NCBI GenBank assembly: GCA_934119935.1
Contig: CAKOSX010000003.1
Coordinates: 124,001-188,000, forward strand
Direction: 5' to 3'
Source of the DNA: an uncultured Clostridia bacterium
GTDB lineage: Bacteria; Bacillota; Clostridia; TANB77; CAG-508
Length of the DNA stretch: 64,000 nucleotides
Below, piece by piece: positions 27,332-41,300 of the stretch. Under the pieces are notes generated by a model that saw only the letters and a list, made by a program, of their open reading frames with translations, did not search any database and was not told where the DNA came from. Made by a program: the position numbers and the translations under genes. How positions within the stretch are numbered: position 1 is the stretch's first letter; every line of letters begins with the position of its first letter.

Positions 27332-28408
27332 ATGTTGATAACTGAACTAGAATTACAAAATTTTAGAAATTATGAAAAGCAGAAGATAGAATTTAATAAT
27401 AATATTAATATTTTTTATGGAGATAATGCTCAAGGGAAAACTAATATTATAGAATCAATTTTTATTTCTGCTTTTGGTAAATCGTTTAGAACGAGTAAGG
27501 AAAAAGAATTAATAAAATATAACGAAGATTTCTTAAATATCAATCTAAAATACAAAAATTCTAGCAGAGAGGGTTACATAAAAGTTCAAATTGCAGATAA
27601 AAAGAATGTAATTGTTAATGGAATAAAAATAAAAAAACTAAGTGACCTTTTAGGAAATATAAATGTTGTTTTATTTACACCAGATGATATTAATATATTG
27701 AAAAATGGTCCAGCACAAAGACGTAGATTTTTAGATATGATGATTGGGCAAATAAGACCAAATTATGTGCATAATTTAAACATGTATTTGAAGGTATTAG
27801 AACAAAGAAATAATTATCTAAAACAATTAAAATCTACAAATGGAAATTATGATTTATTGGATATTTGGGATGAAAAACTTGCTGAATATGCCAATAAAGT
27901 CTGTTTATATAGATTAGAATTTATAAAAAAAATAACAGATAAAATAAATGAAATCCATAGTAAAATAACTGAGAATAAAGAAGAAATTAGAGTGGAATAT
28001 TTAACTGACTGTGAGAACAAGGAAAAATTGCTTAGTTTAATTAGAGAAAGAAGAACATTGGACATAATTAAAGGCTTTACTACAAAAGGTGCTCACAGAG
28101 ACGATTTTAATATATACATAAATGATAATCTTGTAAATGTATATGGTTCGCAAGGACAACATAGGACAGCAGTTTTATCTTTGAAAATGTGTGAATTGCA
28201 AATTATCAAAGAAGAAATAAATGAAAGTCCAATATTATTATTAGATGATTTTATGTCTGAGCTAGATGCTAAAAGAAGAAAGAATTTCTTAAATAATATT
28301 GGAGATACACAAGTAATTATTACATGTACTGATGAAATAAAAGATGAGTTCGAAAACAGATCCGTGTTCTACGTGAATAATGGAGTAATAAAAAAAGAAC
28401 TTGATTAA
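27332..28408 (+). CDS. recF: DNA repair protein RecF
   Basis: A 358-residue SMC-like ATPase that helps load RecA at gaps. Walker A GDNAQGKTNIIE is at about 31-42, the signature YGSQGQHRTAVLSLKM is present, and Walker B is PILLLDDFMSELD. It follows dnaN after 43 nt. The small S4-domain gene (yaaA/rlbA) that often lies between dnaN and recF in Firmicutes is missing here. Confidence 0.97.
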   Translation: MLITELELQNFRNYEKQKIEFNNNINIFYGDNAQGKTNIIESIFISAFGKSFRTSKEKELIKYNEDFLNINLKYKNSSREGYIKVQIADKKNVIVNGIKIKKLSDLLGNINVVLFTPDDINILKNGPAQRRRFLDMMIGQIRPNYVHNLNMYLKVLEQRNNYLKQLKSTNGNYDLLDIWDEKLAEYANKVCLYRLEFIKKITDKINEIHSKITENKEEIRVEYLTDCENKEKLLSLIRERRTLDIIKGFTTKGAHRDDFNIYINDNLVNVYGSQGQHRTAVLSLKMCELQIIKEEINESPILLLDDFMSELDAKRRKNFLNNIGDTQVIITCTDEIKDEFENRSVFYVNNGVIKKELD

Positions 28409-28431
28409 TTTGAAAAAAACGATTAGAATGA

Positions 28432-30381
<1,950 letters not shown>

Positions 30382-30402
30382 AATAATAATATAAAAAAAT
30401 AT

Positions 30403-30438
30403 ATAATCGCCTATAAGATATTTCTTATAGGCGATTAT
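30403..30438 (+). terminator. Terminator of gyrB
   Basis: Perfect 15-bp stem ATAATCGCCTATAAG/CTTATAGGCGATTAT with a 6-nt loop, 21 nt after the gyrB stop. Confidence 0.75.
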
Positions 30439-30439
30439 T

Positions 30440-32500
30440 GTAATGCTAATATTAATCGTAGTTAAAACCATTATACCTAATTAATAACCTAATACATATT
30501 ACTACATAAATAAGCTATTTCACCAAACATAATAATCAGTCACTTGAATGTAAATCCACCAATAACAGCCAAATTCATCCAACACTGGACTAAAAATAAC
30601 CACTAAAAAATACAAATACACTCGTAACGTAGAACATATTACCCATAATTTAACCATACACAAAATAAAGAAAAAAAGTATAGCGTACAAACGAATAATA
30701 TACTCATGTCGCCGACACATATACATCTAAAATATTAAACATATAAATATCTTTGCTCGAAATATATAAGACCCATTTTTGAATTTCATATATTTTTTTG
30801 TTTAACTAATATTAACGTTACAATAGTATTATGTACAAAATAAAAAAATATATACAAAAAATAAAAAATTATAAAAATAATATTGCTACATAAAATAATA
30901 ATAAATTATTAATTAATAAATAAAACAACAAAAAATAATTAAGAAAGAAACGTTTACAATGGACAATTCTAAATAATAATGATTAGAAAAAGAGGATTAG
31001 AAATGAAACAAGCATAAAATATTTTTATCTATTGTAAATAAAGTATAGAAAAAATAGAAAAGAAGGGAAGATAAAAGCCAAGGGAAACAATAGGAGCAAG
31101 CAAAATAATCTGGGTAAATAAAAGTGTGAATTTAAGTTACATAATGTGAATGATTAAATTATAATTTAAACTAATAATTTAATTACTAATAGATATTTTT
31201 ATAATAAAATGAAAAGAAAAAATAGTAAATTAAGATTTAGACAAATATAATTATTAAATATTTAAGATAAAAATATTCTTATAAAAATGATCAAATAAAA
31301 AATAATAAAAAATTAATAGAAAAATAATTAATAATAAAAAAATATTAATAAAAATAAATTAATAAAAATAAAAAAATTAAAAAATTAAAAAATAAATAAA
31401 AAAATATTAGATATAAAAATTAGTAATAAATAGAAAAAAATAAAATATAAAAATTAGTAAAAAATAAATAGAAAAGAATTAAATATAAAATTAGTAAAAA
31501 AATAAATAGAAAAATCTTAAAAAAAAATAATCGAAATAAATAAGGATATATATAATGTTAAAAAATTAAAAATTTAATAAAATTAATAGATAATAGAATT
31601 AATGGATAATAAAGATATGTATATATATAGTTGAAAAATTTTTATAAAATCATGAGAAACATATGGAAGGATACATGAAGTAGAAGAAAATGATTAAGGG
31701 AAATAAAGGAAAGAAAGAAAGTAGTAAAATAAAATGAAATACCAGGATTAGGTTACATAATACAAAAGACCTATATAGAATTAAGTAGGATAAAATTAAT
31801 ATTAAAAAGATAAAATTCATTATTAAACAAAAAAGTAAAGATTAAATTATAATAATAAATATTGAAAGAATAAAAAATTTTAAATTAATAATATAAAAAA
31901 TAATTTATTAAAAAAAATTGATTAATATATAATAAAAAATATAATAAAAAAATTAATAAAAAAATATAATAAAAAAATTAATAAAAAAATAAATAATGAA
32001 AATAAATTAATAAACAATAAAAAAATTAAAAAATAAATAAATAAAAAATCAATAAAAAAATCAAAAAAAAAATAAAAAAAATCAATAATAAAAAAAATAA
32101 ATAATGGAAAATATATAAATAAAAAATAATATAAAAATTAATCTTGAAAAAAAGAATAATAAAAATAAAAAAACAAATAAAATTATGAACAAAGGAATAG
32201 TTTTATAAAAAAATAATAAAAAAGCAATATTATTATTTTTTAATAAAAAGTTTTAAATTTATAAATAATGTGAGAATAAAGAAAACATATAAGTAAAGAT
32301 AAGGAAAAAAACTAAGGGAAATAAGAAAAAACGGCAAACTTGTATACCGTATAAAAATGTTGAAAGTGGATTACATAATGTACTGCGTTATGATATAAAA
32401 TTAAAAATTTATATAAAGGCAAGATGGATTTTCTTCAACTTAAAAGAAGAAAAAAGATACAAAATTTTTATTTATATATAATTATGTAAGAATTAGTCGA
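30440..32500. repeat. Gene-free A-rich array with three inverted repeat units
   Basis: Nearly pure A/T sequence with no credible gene. It contains three units of the same bipartite family as 1-3757 but on the other strand: CCAAGGG ending 31084 with GTTACATAAT ending 31145; AAGGG ending 31700 with GGTTACATAAT ending 31761; AAGGG ending 32328 with GATTACATAAT ending 32379. Distances between the two motifs are 61, 61 and 51 bp; unit period is about 617 bp. The motifs therefore point left, toward oriC, mirror-wise to the left array. Confidence 0.8.
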
Positions 32501-32561
32501 ACGAATTTTCTTGACTTTTATGAAGTTTCAAATTAAAATCATTTTATGATAGAAAAAGGAG

Positions 32562-33137
32562 ATGATACTTATTGTTATACATTCTATACAAAGATGGTTG
32601 CCATTTGAAAAAATATTAGATAATGGAATTATAAAATTAAAAAATAATTTTTATGTTATGATCTTAAAAGTTAAACCAGTAAACTATAATCTAAAGTCTA
32701 ATTTTGAAAAAGAAGCTATTTTAAATTCATACAAATTGTTCTTAAAGACATGTGATTTTGATATTCAAATAATAGTAAAAAGTCAGAAACAAGATTTAAA
32801 TAATCATATATCTAAAATAATTAATAACAAAAATAAAGAATCAAAAGTATTGCAGCAGATTTCAGATAAATATTTACAGGAAATAGAAGCGATTAAGTCA
32901 ATTAGTAAATCAGATTCAAAACAATTTTTTATTCTTATTAAACAATCTCAACAAAATAATAAAGAGGAAATATGTATAGACCAATTAAATGAAAAATATT
33001 TAAAAATTAAAGAAGGTCTTTTAAGGTGTGGCAATATAGTAACAAATGTTAATAGTCAAGATGGGACTATAGATATTCTAAAAAATTGTATATTTTTTAA
33101 TAATGATGAATCAAAAAAGGAAAGTGATAAAGATTAA
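32562..33137 (+). CDS. VirB4-associated protein of unknown function
   Basis: A 191-residue soluble protein with no signal peptide. It contains ILDNGIIKLKNNFYVMILKVKPVNYNL, then KEAILNSYKLFLKTCDFDIQIIV, which recalls the first domain of TraE/VirB4-type ATPases encoded here as a separate polypeptide. Its end overlaps the start of virB4 by 35 nt, so translation is probably coupled. AAAAAGGAG abuts the ATG with no spacing, so the true start could be slightly downstream. A role with VirB4 is inferred from context. Confidence 0.5.
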   Translation: MILIVIHSIQRWLPFEKILDNGIIKLKNNFYVMILKVKPVNYNLKSNFEKEAILNSYKLFLKTCDFDIQIIVKSQKQDLNNHISKIINNKNKESKVLQQISDKYLQEIEAIKSISKSDSKQFFILIKQSQQNNKEEICIDQLNEKYLKIKEGLLRCGNIVTNVNSQDGTIDILKNCIFFNNDESKKESDKD

Positions 33138-34924
33138 TAATGAAAAAACAATAATAAATAAACAAAAGAATGAGCTAAGTCCAAGTTATATTAATTTAAA
33201 TAATCCAATGTATATGGAAATAGATGAAAATTTTTGTGCGTCATTGCTTGTTATTGATTATACGAGAGAACAGAATGATTTAATATTTAAGACTCTGATT
33301 GATTCAAATATAAATATTAACATGTCTATTTTTTATGAAAAGCAAGATCCATACAAAATTGTAAAAGATTTAACATACAATATAGGTAATACTGCTGTTG
33401 ATTTAGATATGGGAAAAAATAGACAGGATATTGATGTTATTGAATTTTCGCATGATGATGCTAAATATATTAGGAAACAGATACAAGCTGGGGATGAGGA
33501 ATTTTATTATTTATATGTATACATAACGACATACAGTAAAGATTTAAAAGGTCTTAGAATAAATGTAGATAAAATTGTTAGTATTCTTCAAAGTAGAGGT
33601 ATAAAAGTAAGAAAAGCATATTTTAGACAGGAGCAAGCGTTTTTATCTACGCTACCTCTTATGATAAATCATAAAGACGTAAAAGATGCAACTAAAAAAA
33701 ATATGTTGACCGGAGGCTTGATTTCAACATACCCTTTTATTTCATCATCAATATGCGATACAGATGGAATTTTTATAGGAAAAAATATTTATAATAATTC
33801 GCTGATCTTTGTTGACAGATTTGATCAAGAAAAATATAAAAATGCAAATATGTGCGTGTTTGGAACGAGTGGAGCAGGAAAATCTTATTATATAAAATTG
33901 AATATTTTAAGGTGTAGATTGTTTCGGGATAGAGCAATATGTTATAGACCCAGAAAGGGAATATACTAATTTATGCAATAAGTTGGAAGGTTCTTTATTA
34001 AAAATTGGACCTAATTCACAAACATACATTAATATTTTTGATATAAGAAAGGAAAGTGTTGAAAAGGGAGAAAAAGGATTTCTAGCAAATAAAATAATAA
34101 AACTAATTGGCTTTTTTAATCTTGTGTTTGGTGAACTAAATGAAGAAGAAAAGGGGCTAATTGAGGAAAAGCTCATAGAAACATATGATGAGAAAGGTAT
34201 TAATTTTGATGATAAAAGCTTGTATGAATCAAATAATAAGAATGGACAAAAGAAATGTTTTAAAAGTACGAAAGATATGCCAATACTTGAAGATTTTTAT
34301 AGAATCTTAAGTAAAGACAAACACACAGAGAGATTCAAAATTAAATTATTGCCTTTTGTAAAAGGCTCATTGAGTTTTTTCAATAATCATACTAATATAA
34401 CACTAGATAATAAGTTGATTATAGCAGATGTTTACGAATTAGGAGAAGATAATTTAAAATATGGGATGTATATTTTTACAGAATTATTTTGGGACAAGAT
34501 AAAGGAAAACAGAAAAAACAAAAAGGCTATTTATCTTGATGAAATATGGAGGTTAATTGGAGTAACATCTAATAAAACTGTAGCAAGTTTTGTGTATAAA
34601 ATATTTAAAACGATAAGGAAATATGGGGGAAGCGCTGTTGCAATAACACAAGATGTTTCGGATTTATTTAGTTTGGATGAAGGAAATTTTGGAAAGAGTA
34701 TAGTAAACAATACAAGTATAAAAAATTTTTTTTCATTAGAAGAAGAGAATATAAAAGTTTTAAAAAAGTACACGAATATTTCTGAAAAAGAAGAAATTGA
34801 TATAAAGTCATTAAGAAGAGGAGAATCGTTAATGTTTGTGGGTGAAAACCATATATTAGCAGAAATTAAAAGTTTTGATTTTGAGGATGAAATAATTAAT
34901 AATAAGGAGGAAAATATTGAATAG
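33103..34924 (+). CDS. VirB4/TraE-type conjugation ATPase, reading frame interrupted at a CGG codon
   Basis: The cytoplasmic ATPase that powers type IV secretion. The first frame carries the N-terminal domain and Walker A FGTSGAGKS (near residue 255) and closes at 33969. The second frame (to 34924) carries Walker B NKKAIYLDEIWRLIG and a C-terminal RecA-like core. Between them the family block FGIEQYVIDPEREYTNL is readable only if the C of CGG at 33925-33927 is skipped; the joined protein is then continuous with no other defect. So this is either one gene with +1 recoding or one with a one-base insertion. It follows the array and precedes gyrA. Confidence 0.75.
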
Positions 34925-35627
34925 TATAGATGTTGAAAATGAATTGTCAAATAATGTGTCAATGGAGAATAAACAGAGAGAGTTCCTTCAAACTGGAATT
35001 GGAAAGGCTGTTAATACTGGGCTAAATATTGGACTAAGATATTTATTACCAGATGTAATAGAAGATCAAATTATAGAAATAAAAGATAGTTTTATACAAA
35101 ATGGATTTAAAGAAGGTATTAAAACTGCAATTGATACTGCAATAAACTTTGGAAAAAGTGCAATGGGAATATTAACAGGAAATTTTGAGAATATTGAACA
35201 AATGCAAACAGCCGTAAAATCAGGAGGAATAATTGATGGGATATCGAGTGTTTTAAATTTTACAATTAATAAAGTTGTTGATAATGGAAAATTGCCATAT
35301 GCTGTTGGTAAAACTCTAAAAGCCGGAAAAAATGCATTAATGAATAATATAACAAAAAATATTGAAGGAGAATTTGAAAACCAGGTAAATAATATTGAAA
35401 AATTAGAAAAATACACTAAAAACTGGAGTGTGTATTTTAATAATAAAGACTTTGATGGGATGCAAAGAGAGTTTGAAAAAATTAAAGATAAAATCAAGAA
35501 TGTTGCACCAATAGAAAATACTATAAAAAATGCTCGAACTGTTGAAAATTTACATATGTTAATAAAGAATAATGGTAAAAATTTTAATCTTACAGATGAA
35601 GAATTAGCACTTGTCAAAATGCTTTAA
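34917..35627 (+). CDS. Unknown protein translationally coupled to virB4
   Basis: A 236-residue protein that I do not recognise. It begins at TTG overlapping the virB4 end by 8 nt, with AAGGAGG upstream, so it is probably made in step with VirB4. Residues about 25-130 are a series of amphipathic, glycine-spaced helices (KAVNTGLNIGLRYLLPDVIE, SGGIIDGISSVLNFTINKV), which could lie on or in a membrane. The rest is charged and helical. No catalytic motif or signal peptide is visible. Confidence 0.65.
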   Translation: MNSIDVENELSNNVSMENKQREFLQTGIGKAVNTGLNIGLRYLLPDVIEDQIIEIKDSFIQNGFKEGIKTAIDTAINFGKSAMGILTGNFENIEQMQTAVKSGGIIDGISSVLNFTINKVVDNGKLPYAVGKTLKAGKNALMNNITKNIEGEFENQVNNIEKLEKYTKNWSVYFNNKDFDGMQREFEKIKDKIKNVAPIENTIKNARTVENLHMLIKNNGKNFNLTDEELALVKML

Positions 35628-35664
35628 AACTATAAAAAAAACTAGAAAAAATAGGCCTTTTTGC

Positions 35665-35693
35665 TTGCAAAAATACTGTCGTTTTAGTATAAT
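35665..35693 (+). promoter_or_regulatory. Promoter of gyrA
   Basis: TTGCAA, 17-nt spacer, TATAAT, 36 nt before the gyrA start. It makes gyrA independent of the upstream secretion genes. Confidence 0.7.
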
Positions 35694-35729
35694 ACAAACA
35701 TAGATAAAACTTAGAAAAGAGGTAAAAAA

Positions 35730-38201
35730 ATGGACTCAAAGGATACAGGAAATAACAAAGAAAATGTTATAGAAGACAGAGATGGAAAAATTGTTGAAAG
35801 AGACATTGAAGAAGAAATGAAAACTGCGTACATAGATTACGCAATGAGTGTTATTGTATCTAGAGCTTTACCAGATGTAAGAGATGGTTTAAAACCAGTT
35901 CATAGAAGAATTCTATATACTATGTATGAAGATGGATTAACATCTGACAAGCCTTATAGAAAATCTGCTACTACAGTCGGTGACGTTTTAGGTAGATATC
36001 ATCCACATGGAGACTCATCTGTATATGATGCTATGGTTAGAATGGCACAAACATTCTCGCTTAGATATCCATTAATTGATGGACATGGAAACTTTGGTTC
36101 AATCGATGGTGATGGAGCAGCTGCTTACCGTTATACGGAAGCAAGAATGTCTAAGATTGCAGAAGTTATGCTAACTGATATTGAAAAAAATACAGTTGAT
36201 TTTATGCCTAACTTTGATGATAGACTTCAAGAGCCAACCGTGTTACCAGCAAAAATTCCAGCACTTTTAGTAAATGGTTCTTCTGGTATTGCTGTTGGTA
36301 TGGCAACAAATATTCCACCACATAACTTAACTGAAGTAATAAATGGTATTATAAAAATTATTGATGATGATAATGTAACTGATGAACAATTAATGCAAAT
36401 AATAAAAGGACCAGATTTCCCAACTGGAGGAATGATTCTTGGAAGAGATGCAATCAAACAAGCATATGCAACAGGAAAAGGAAAGATAACCGTAAGAGCA
36501 GAGGCTGAAATAGAGGAAATGAGTAATGGAAGACAAAAAATTATTGTTACATCATTACCATATCAAGTAAATAAAGCAAAATTAATTGAAAATATTGCAA
36601 ATCTTGTAAAAGAAAAAAGAATTGAAGGAATTTCAGAACTAAGAGATGAATCAGACAGAGAAAATGCTGTAAGAATACATATTGGACTTAAAAAAGATGC
36701 AAATGCAAGAGTTATATTAAATCAATTATACAAAAATACTCAAATGCAAGATACTTTTGGAATAATAATGCTTGCTTTAGTTGATGGACAACCAAAGATT
36801 CTAACTTTGAGACAATGTTTGGATTATTATATAGACCACAGAAAACATGTAATATTACGTAGAACTCAATTCGAACTAGATAAGGCTTTAGCAAGAGCCC
36901 ATATATTAGAAGGATTAAAAATTGCATTAGATAATATTGATGAGGTAATTAATATTATAAGATCATCTTATGATGATGCAAAGGAACGATTAATGGAACG
37001 ATTTGGTCTTTCTGATATTCAAGCACAAGCAATACTAGATATGAGATTGAAAACATTATCTGGATTGCAAAGAGAAAAGATAGAAGAAGAATATAATGAG
37101 TTAATGAAATTAATAGCTCATTTAAGAGAAATATTAGGAAGCGAAAGATTGGTATTTGACATAATTAAAGAAGAACTTACCGAAATTAAGGAAAAGTACG
37201 GAGATGAAAGATTAACCAAAATTGTTGCTGCCGAAGGCGAATTCAACGAAGAAGACCTTATAAAGGAAGAACAAATGGTAGTTGCTTTAACTCATTTTGG
37301 TTATATTAAGAGAATGCCAATAGATACATATAGAAGCCAAAGAAGAGGCGGAAAAGGTATAACAGGTATCTCAACAAGGGAAGAAGATTTTGTAAAGCAA
37401 ATATTTACGACATCAACTCATGATACAGTATTATTCTTTAGTAATAAAGGAAAATTGTATAGATTAAGAGGATATGAAATTCCAGAAGCAGGAAGAACTG
37501 CAAAGGGAACGGCAATAGTAAATCTATTAAGTTTGGATGCAGGAGAAAAAATATCTGCAATTATACCAATCCAAAGCTTTGAAGATGGTAAATATTTATT
37601 AATGGCAACAAAGAGTGGATTAATTAAGAAGACTCCATTAAAAGAATATGATTCTTCAAGAAAAACAGGATTACTTGCTATTAATTTAAAAGATGATGAT
37701 GAGTTAATAGATGTAAGATTGACTGATGGTGAAGATAATGTAGTACTTGTAACAAGAAAAGGAATGTGTATTACTTTTGATGAAAAAGATGTTAGACCAG
37801 TTGGAAGATCTGCTCAAGGAGTTCTTGGAATTAGACTTGACGATGATGATATTGTAATTGGAATGGAATCTATTCTTGCGGATAATAGGAATGCAACGCT
37901 TTTAGCAATTACTGAAAATGGATTTGGAAAAAGAACTGAATTAGATGAATATAGAGTACAAAATAGAGGAGGAAGAGGTGTAATTACCTATAAGATAACT
38001 CCTAAAACAGGAAATATAGTCGGAATCAGAATGGCTAGCGAAGATGAAGATGTAATGTTAATAACAAATTCAGGAACAATAATCAGAATTAAGGTAAAAG
38101 ATGTTAGTATCTTAGGAAGAGCTACACAAGGTGTTACATTAATGAGAACAACTGGAGAAGAAAGAGTTGTAAGTATAGAAACAATTGCTCCAGAAGAATA
38201 G
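35730..38201 (+). CDS. gyrA: DNA gyrase subunit A
   Basis: An 823-residue gyrase subunit. The N-terminal winged-helix/tower has the resistance-determining stretch [17 protein letters not shown] (Ser at the usual quinolone positions) and catalytic Tyr135 in AYRYTEARM. The gyrase-specific GyrA box QRRGGKG in the C-terminal DNA-wrapping beta-pinwheel separates it from ParC. RBS AGAGG lies before the ATG. Confidence 0.97.
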   Translation: MDSKDTGNNKENVIEDRDGKIVERDIEEEMKTAYIDYAMSVIVSRALPDVRDGLKPVHRRILYTMYEDGLTSDKPYRKSATTVGDVLGRYHPHGDSSVYDAMVRMAQTFSLRYPLIDGHGNFGSIDGDGAAAYRYTEARMSKIAEVMLTDIEKNTVDFMPNFDDRLQEPTVLPAKIPALLVNGSSGIAVGMATNIPPHNLTEVINGIIKIIDDDNVTDEQLMQIIKGPDFPTGGMILGRDAIKQAYATGKGKITVRAEAEIEEMSNGRQKIIVTSLPYQVNKAKLIENIANLVKEKRIEGISELRDESDRENAVRIHIGLKKDANARVILNQLYKNTQMQDTFGIIMLALVDGQPKILTLRQCLDYYIDHRKHVILRRTQFELDKALARAHILEGLKIALDNIDEVINIIRSSYDDAKERLMERFGLSDIQAQAILDMRLKTLSGLQREKIEEEYNELMKLIAHLREILGSERLVFDIIKEELTEIKEKYGDERLTKIVAAEGEFNEEDLIKEEQMVVALTHFGYIKRMPIDTYRSQRRGGKGITGISTREEDFVKQIFTTSTHDTVLFFSNKGKLYRLRGYEIPEAGRTAKGTAIVNLLSLDAGEKISAIIPIQSFEDGKYLLMATKSGLIKKTPLKEYDSSRKTGLLAINLKDDDELIDVRLTDGEDNVVLVTRKGMCITFDEKDVRPVGRSAQGVLGIRLDDDDIVIGMESILADNRNATLLAITENGFGKRTELDEYRVQNRGGRGVITYKITPKTGNIVGIRMASEDEDVMLITNSGTIIRIKVKDVSILGRATQGVTLMRTTGEERVVSIETIAPEE

Positions 38202-38212
38202 AGTTAGATTTT

Positions 38213-38248
38213 ATATGGTGTGTAATATATTTGTTTTACACATCATAT
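38213..38248 (+). terminator. Terminator of gyrA
   Basis: Stem ATATGGTGTGTAA/TTACACATCATAT (one G-T pair) followed by TTTTTTATT, just after the gyrA stop. Confidence 0.75.
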
Positions 38249-38265
38249 TTTTTATTAAATATAAA

Positions 38266-38304
38266 AGACTATTTACAATGTATAAAAAATCTTGTAAATA
38301 GTCT
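38266..38304 (-). terminator. Terminator of the dehydratase activase gene
   Basis: Perfect 13-bp stem AGACTATTTACAA/TTGTAAATAGTCT with a 13-nt loop, next to the stop codon of the minus-strand gene. Confidence 0.65.
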
Positions 38305-38309
38305 AAATT

Positions 38310-41300
38310 TTAATTTTTATTTATATGTTTTTTTAGTTCTTTAACTTCGGCTTTTAAATTTTCTCTTTCTATTGTGATTTTTTCTTTTTCTTCTTTTTTT
38401 AGATTGTCTTTTGCAACAGCCATAAGAAGTTTTATTCTGTTGGTTTGATTTGCCTCGCTAGCACCAGGGTCATAATCAACAGGAGAAATATTGGCATAAG
38501 GATATTTATCTCTAATTGTTTTTATAACACCTTTTCCAACAACGTGGTTTGGCAAGCAGGCAAATGGTTGCACACACACAATATTTGGAATACCATGTTC
38601 AATATATTCAATCATTTCTGCTGTTAAGAACCAGCCTTCACCAGTTTGGTTACCAATTGAAAGCACATCTTTCACTTTGTCTTCAAGTTCCCAAATATCA
38701 CAAGGTTGCAAATATCCTTTTTTAGAATTTGCAAGTGCTATTCTTTCGTCTTTTTCTAATATATCAATCAATTTAATTGCTGCTTTAAATATTTTAGCCT
38801 TGTATTTATCTGTTTTTATTAATGTATTAAATGTGATTTTATGAGTAGCCATAAATTTAACAAATCCCATAAAGTCTGGAAGAATAACTTCTGCGCCTTC
38901 TTCTTCTAATTTTTCTGCAACGAAATTGTTTCCAAAAGGATGATATTTTATTAAAACTTCTCCAACAATACCAACCTTAGGTTTTTGAAGAGATGTATCT
39001 AATTCGATTTTTTCGAAATCTTCTACCATATCGTAGATACTCTTCTTGAATTCTGAAAGTGAAGAGTGTTCAACTAATTTTTTGCATTTATCTAACCATT
39101 CATCGAATAGCTTTTGAGTTTCTCCTTTATGAACTTCATATACTCTATTTTTTGTAAGCATTTTTTGTAGTAAATCTCCATAGACAACGGTTTTTAGTAA
39201 CCCTTCAACCAATTTTGGAGTAATCTTAAATCCTGGCATTTTTTCCATTCCAACAACGTTGAACGAAATTACTGGAACATTTGCAAATCCTGCATCTTTT
39301 AGTGCCTTACGAATAAATCCAATGTAGTTTGTAGCTCTACAGCCACCGCCAGTTTGAGACATTATTAATGCTGTTTTATTTATATCGTATTTTCCAGATT
39401 CTAAGGCTTCTATCATCTGACCAGTTACAAGAATTGAAGGATAACAAGCGTCATTATTTACATATTTTAAGCCAGTTTCTACTGTATGCTCTGTGCAATC
39501 TCTTAAAAGTACAGCATTATATCCACAAGCTCTTACGGCTGATTCGATTAGCTCGAAGTGGATAGGAGCCATTTGTGGAATTAGAATTGTGTAGTCTTTC
39601 ATATCTTTTGTAAATATTTTTTTCTTAGCAGTATAATCACCATCGCCACGTGCCTTAATATTGTCTTTCTCACGCTTATTCATACTAGCAAGAAGTGAAC
39701 GAATACGAATTCTAACTGCACCAAGATTATTTACTTCATCTATTTTTATTAAGGTATACATCTTGTCGAAGCTTGATAAAATTTCTTCAACTTGGTCTGT
39801 CGTAACAGCGTCAACACCACATCCGAAAGAGTTTAATTGTACTAATTCAAGATTGTCATGATGTCCAACAAAATCTGCTGCAGCATATAATCTTGCATGA
39901 TATACCCATTGATTTACGACTCTTAATGGAGCCTTTGGAACAACCTCATTTGCGATGCTATCACCAGTTATAACTCCTAAACCAAGGCTAGTAATTAAAG
40001 TATCAATTCCATGGTTTATTTCTGGGTCAACATGGTATGGACGTCCGGCAAGCACTATACCTTTAAGATTATGTTCTTCTAGATATTTAACTGCTTTACG
40101 ACCTTCCTCATGAATGTCGTTTCTGCATTTTTGATATTCTTCTTCAGCTTTTTTAGCTGCTTCTGTAAGTTCTTTCTTTGTAAAATTATATTTTTTAAAC
40201 TCAGGTAGACCAAGTATAGTTTCAGGTAAAGTCTTTACATCTAAAGGTAAGAATGGATTTAAAAATGTAACACTTGAATCTTTTAATTCTTCTACATTGT
40301 TCTTCAAAACCTCAGAGTAAGATATTACGATAGGGCAATTATAATGGTTGTCAGCCTTTTCATATTCTTTTCTAGAGTATGGAATACAAGGATAGAAAAT
40401 AGTTTTTATACCTTGTTTTAATAAGCTAATTATATGTCCATGAGAAAGTTTTGCAGGGTAGCAAACAGATTCAGATGGCATAGATTCCATTCCTTTTTCG
40501 TAAGTTTTTCTATTACTCTTTTCTGATATAATAACTCTAAATCCTAAATTTGTAAGGAAAGTGAACCAGAAAGGATAATCTTCATACATATTCAAAACTC
40601 TAGGAATACCAATGGGTCCACGTGGTGCATCTTTTTCCTCCAAAGGTGTATAATCAAAAATTCTATTGTATTTATATTTAATCAAGTTTGGAAGTTCTAC
40701 ATTTCCAGAAACAATTCCTGCACCTTTTTCGCATCTATTACCAGAAATATGTCTAGTTCCATTACTGAATTTATTTATTGTAAGTAAACAATGGTTTTCA
40801 CAGCCATTGCAACGAATATGAGATGTTTCGACTTTTAGTTTATCGATATCATCTAATGTTGCAATAGTAGATTTATATTCCATGTCTTTATTAGCTTCAT
40901 ATTGTTCCTGAGCAAGAAGAGCAACACCATAAGCACCCATAAGACCAGCAATGTCAGGTCTTACAACGTTCTTACCAGTAAGTAATTCAAATGCACGAAG
41001 AACAGCATCATTATAGAAAGTTCCACCTTGAACAACGATGTGACTACCCATAGTCTTAGGGTCTCTAATTTTCATAACTTTCTGAATTGCATTTTTTATT
41101 ACGGAATAAGAAAGTCCAGCAGAAATATCTCCAACGCTATAGCCCTCTTTCTGAGCCTGTTTTATTTTTGAATTCATAAATACAGTACATCTTGAACCTA
41201 GATCAACAGGATTTCTGGCTTCTATTGCAGAGTTCACGAATTCTTGTATTGTAAGACCTAGACTTTTTGCAAAAGTTTCTATAAAAGAACCACAACCAGA

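Noticed and set aside
30520..30726. 68-aa minus-strand frame after gyrB
   Set aside because: No RBS, composition of the A-rich gap, no recognisable domain; treated as chance.
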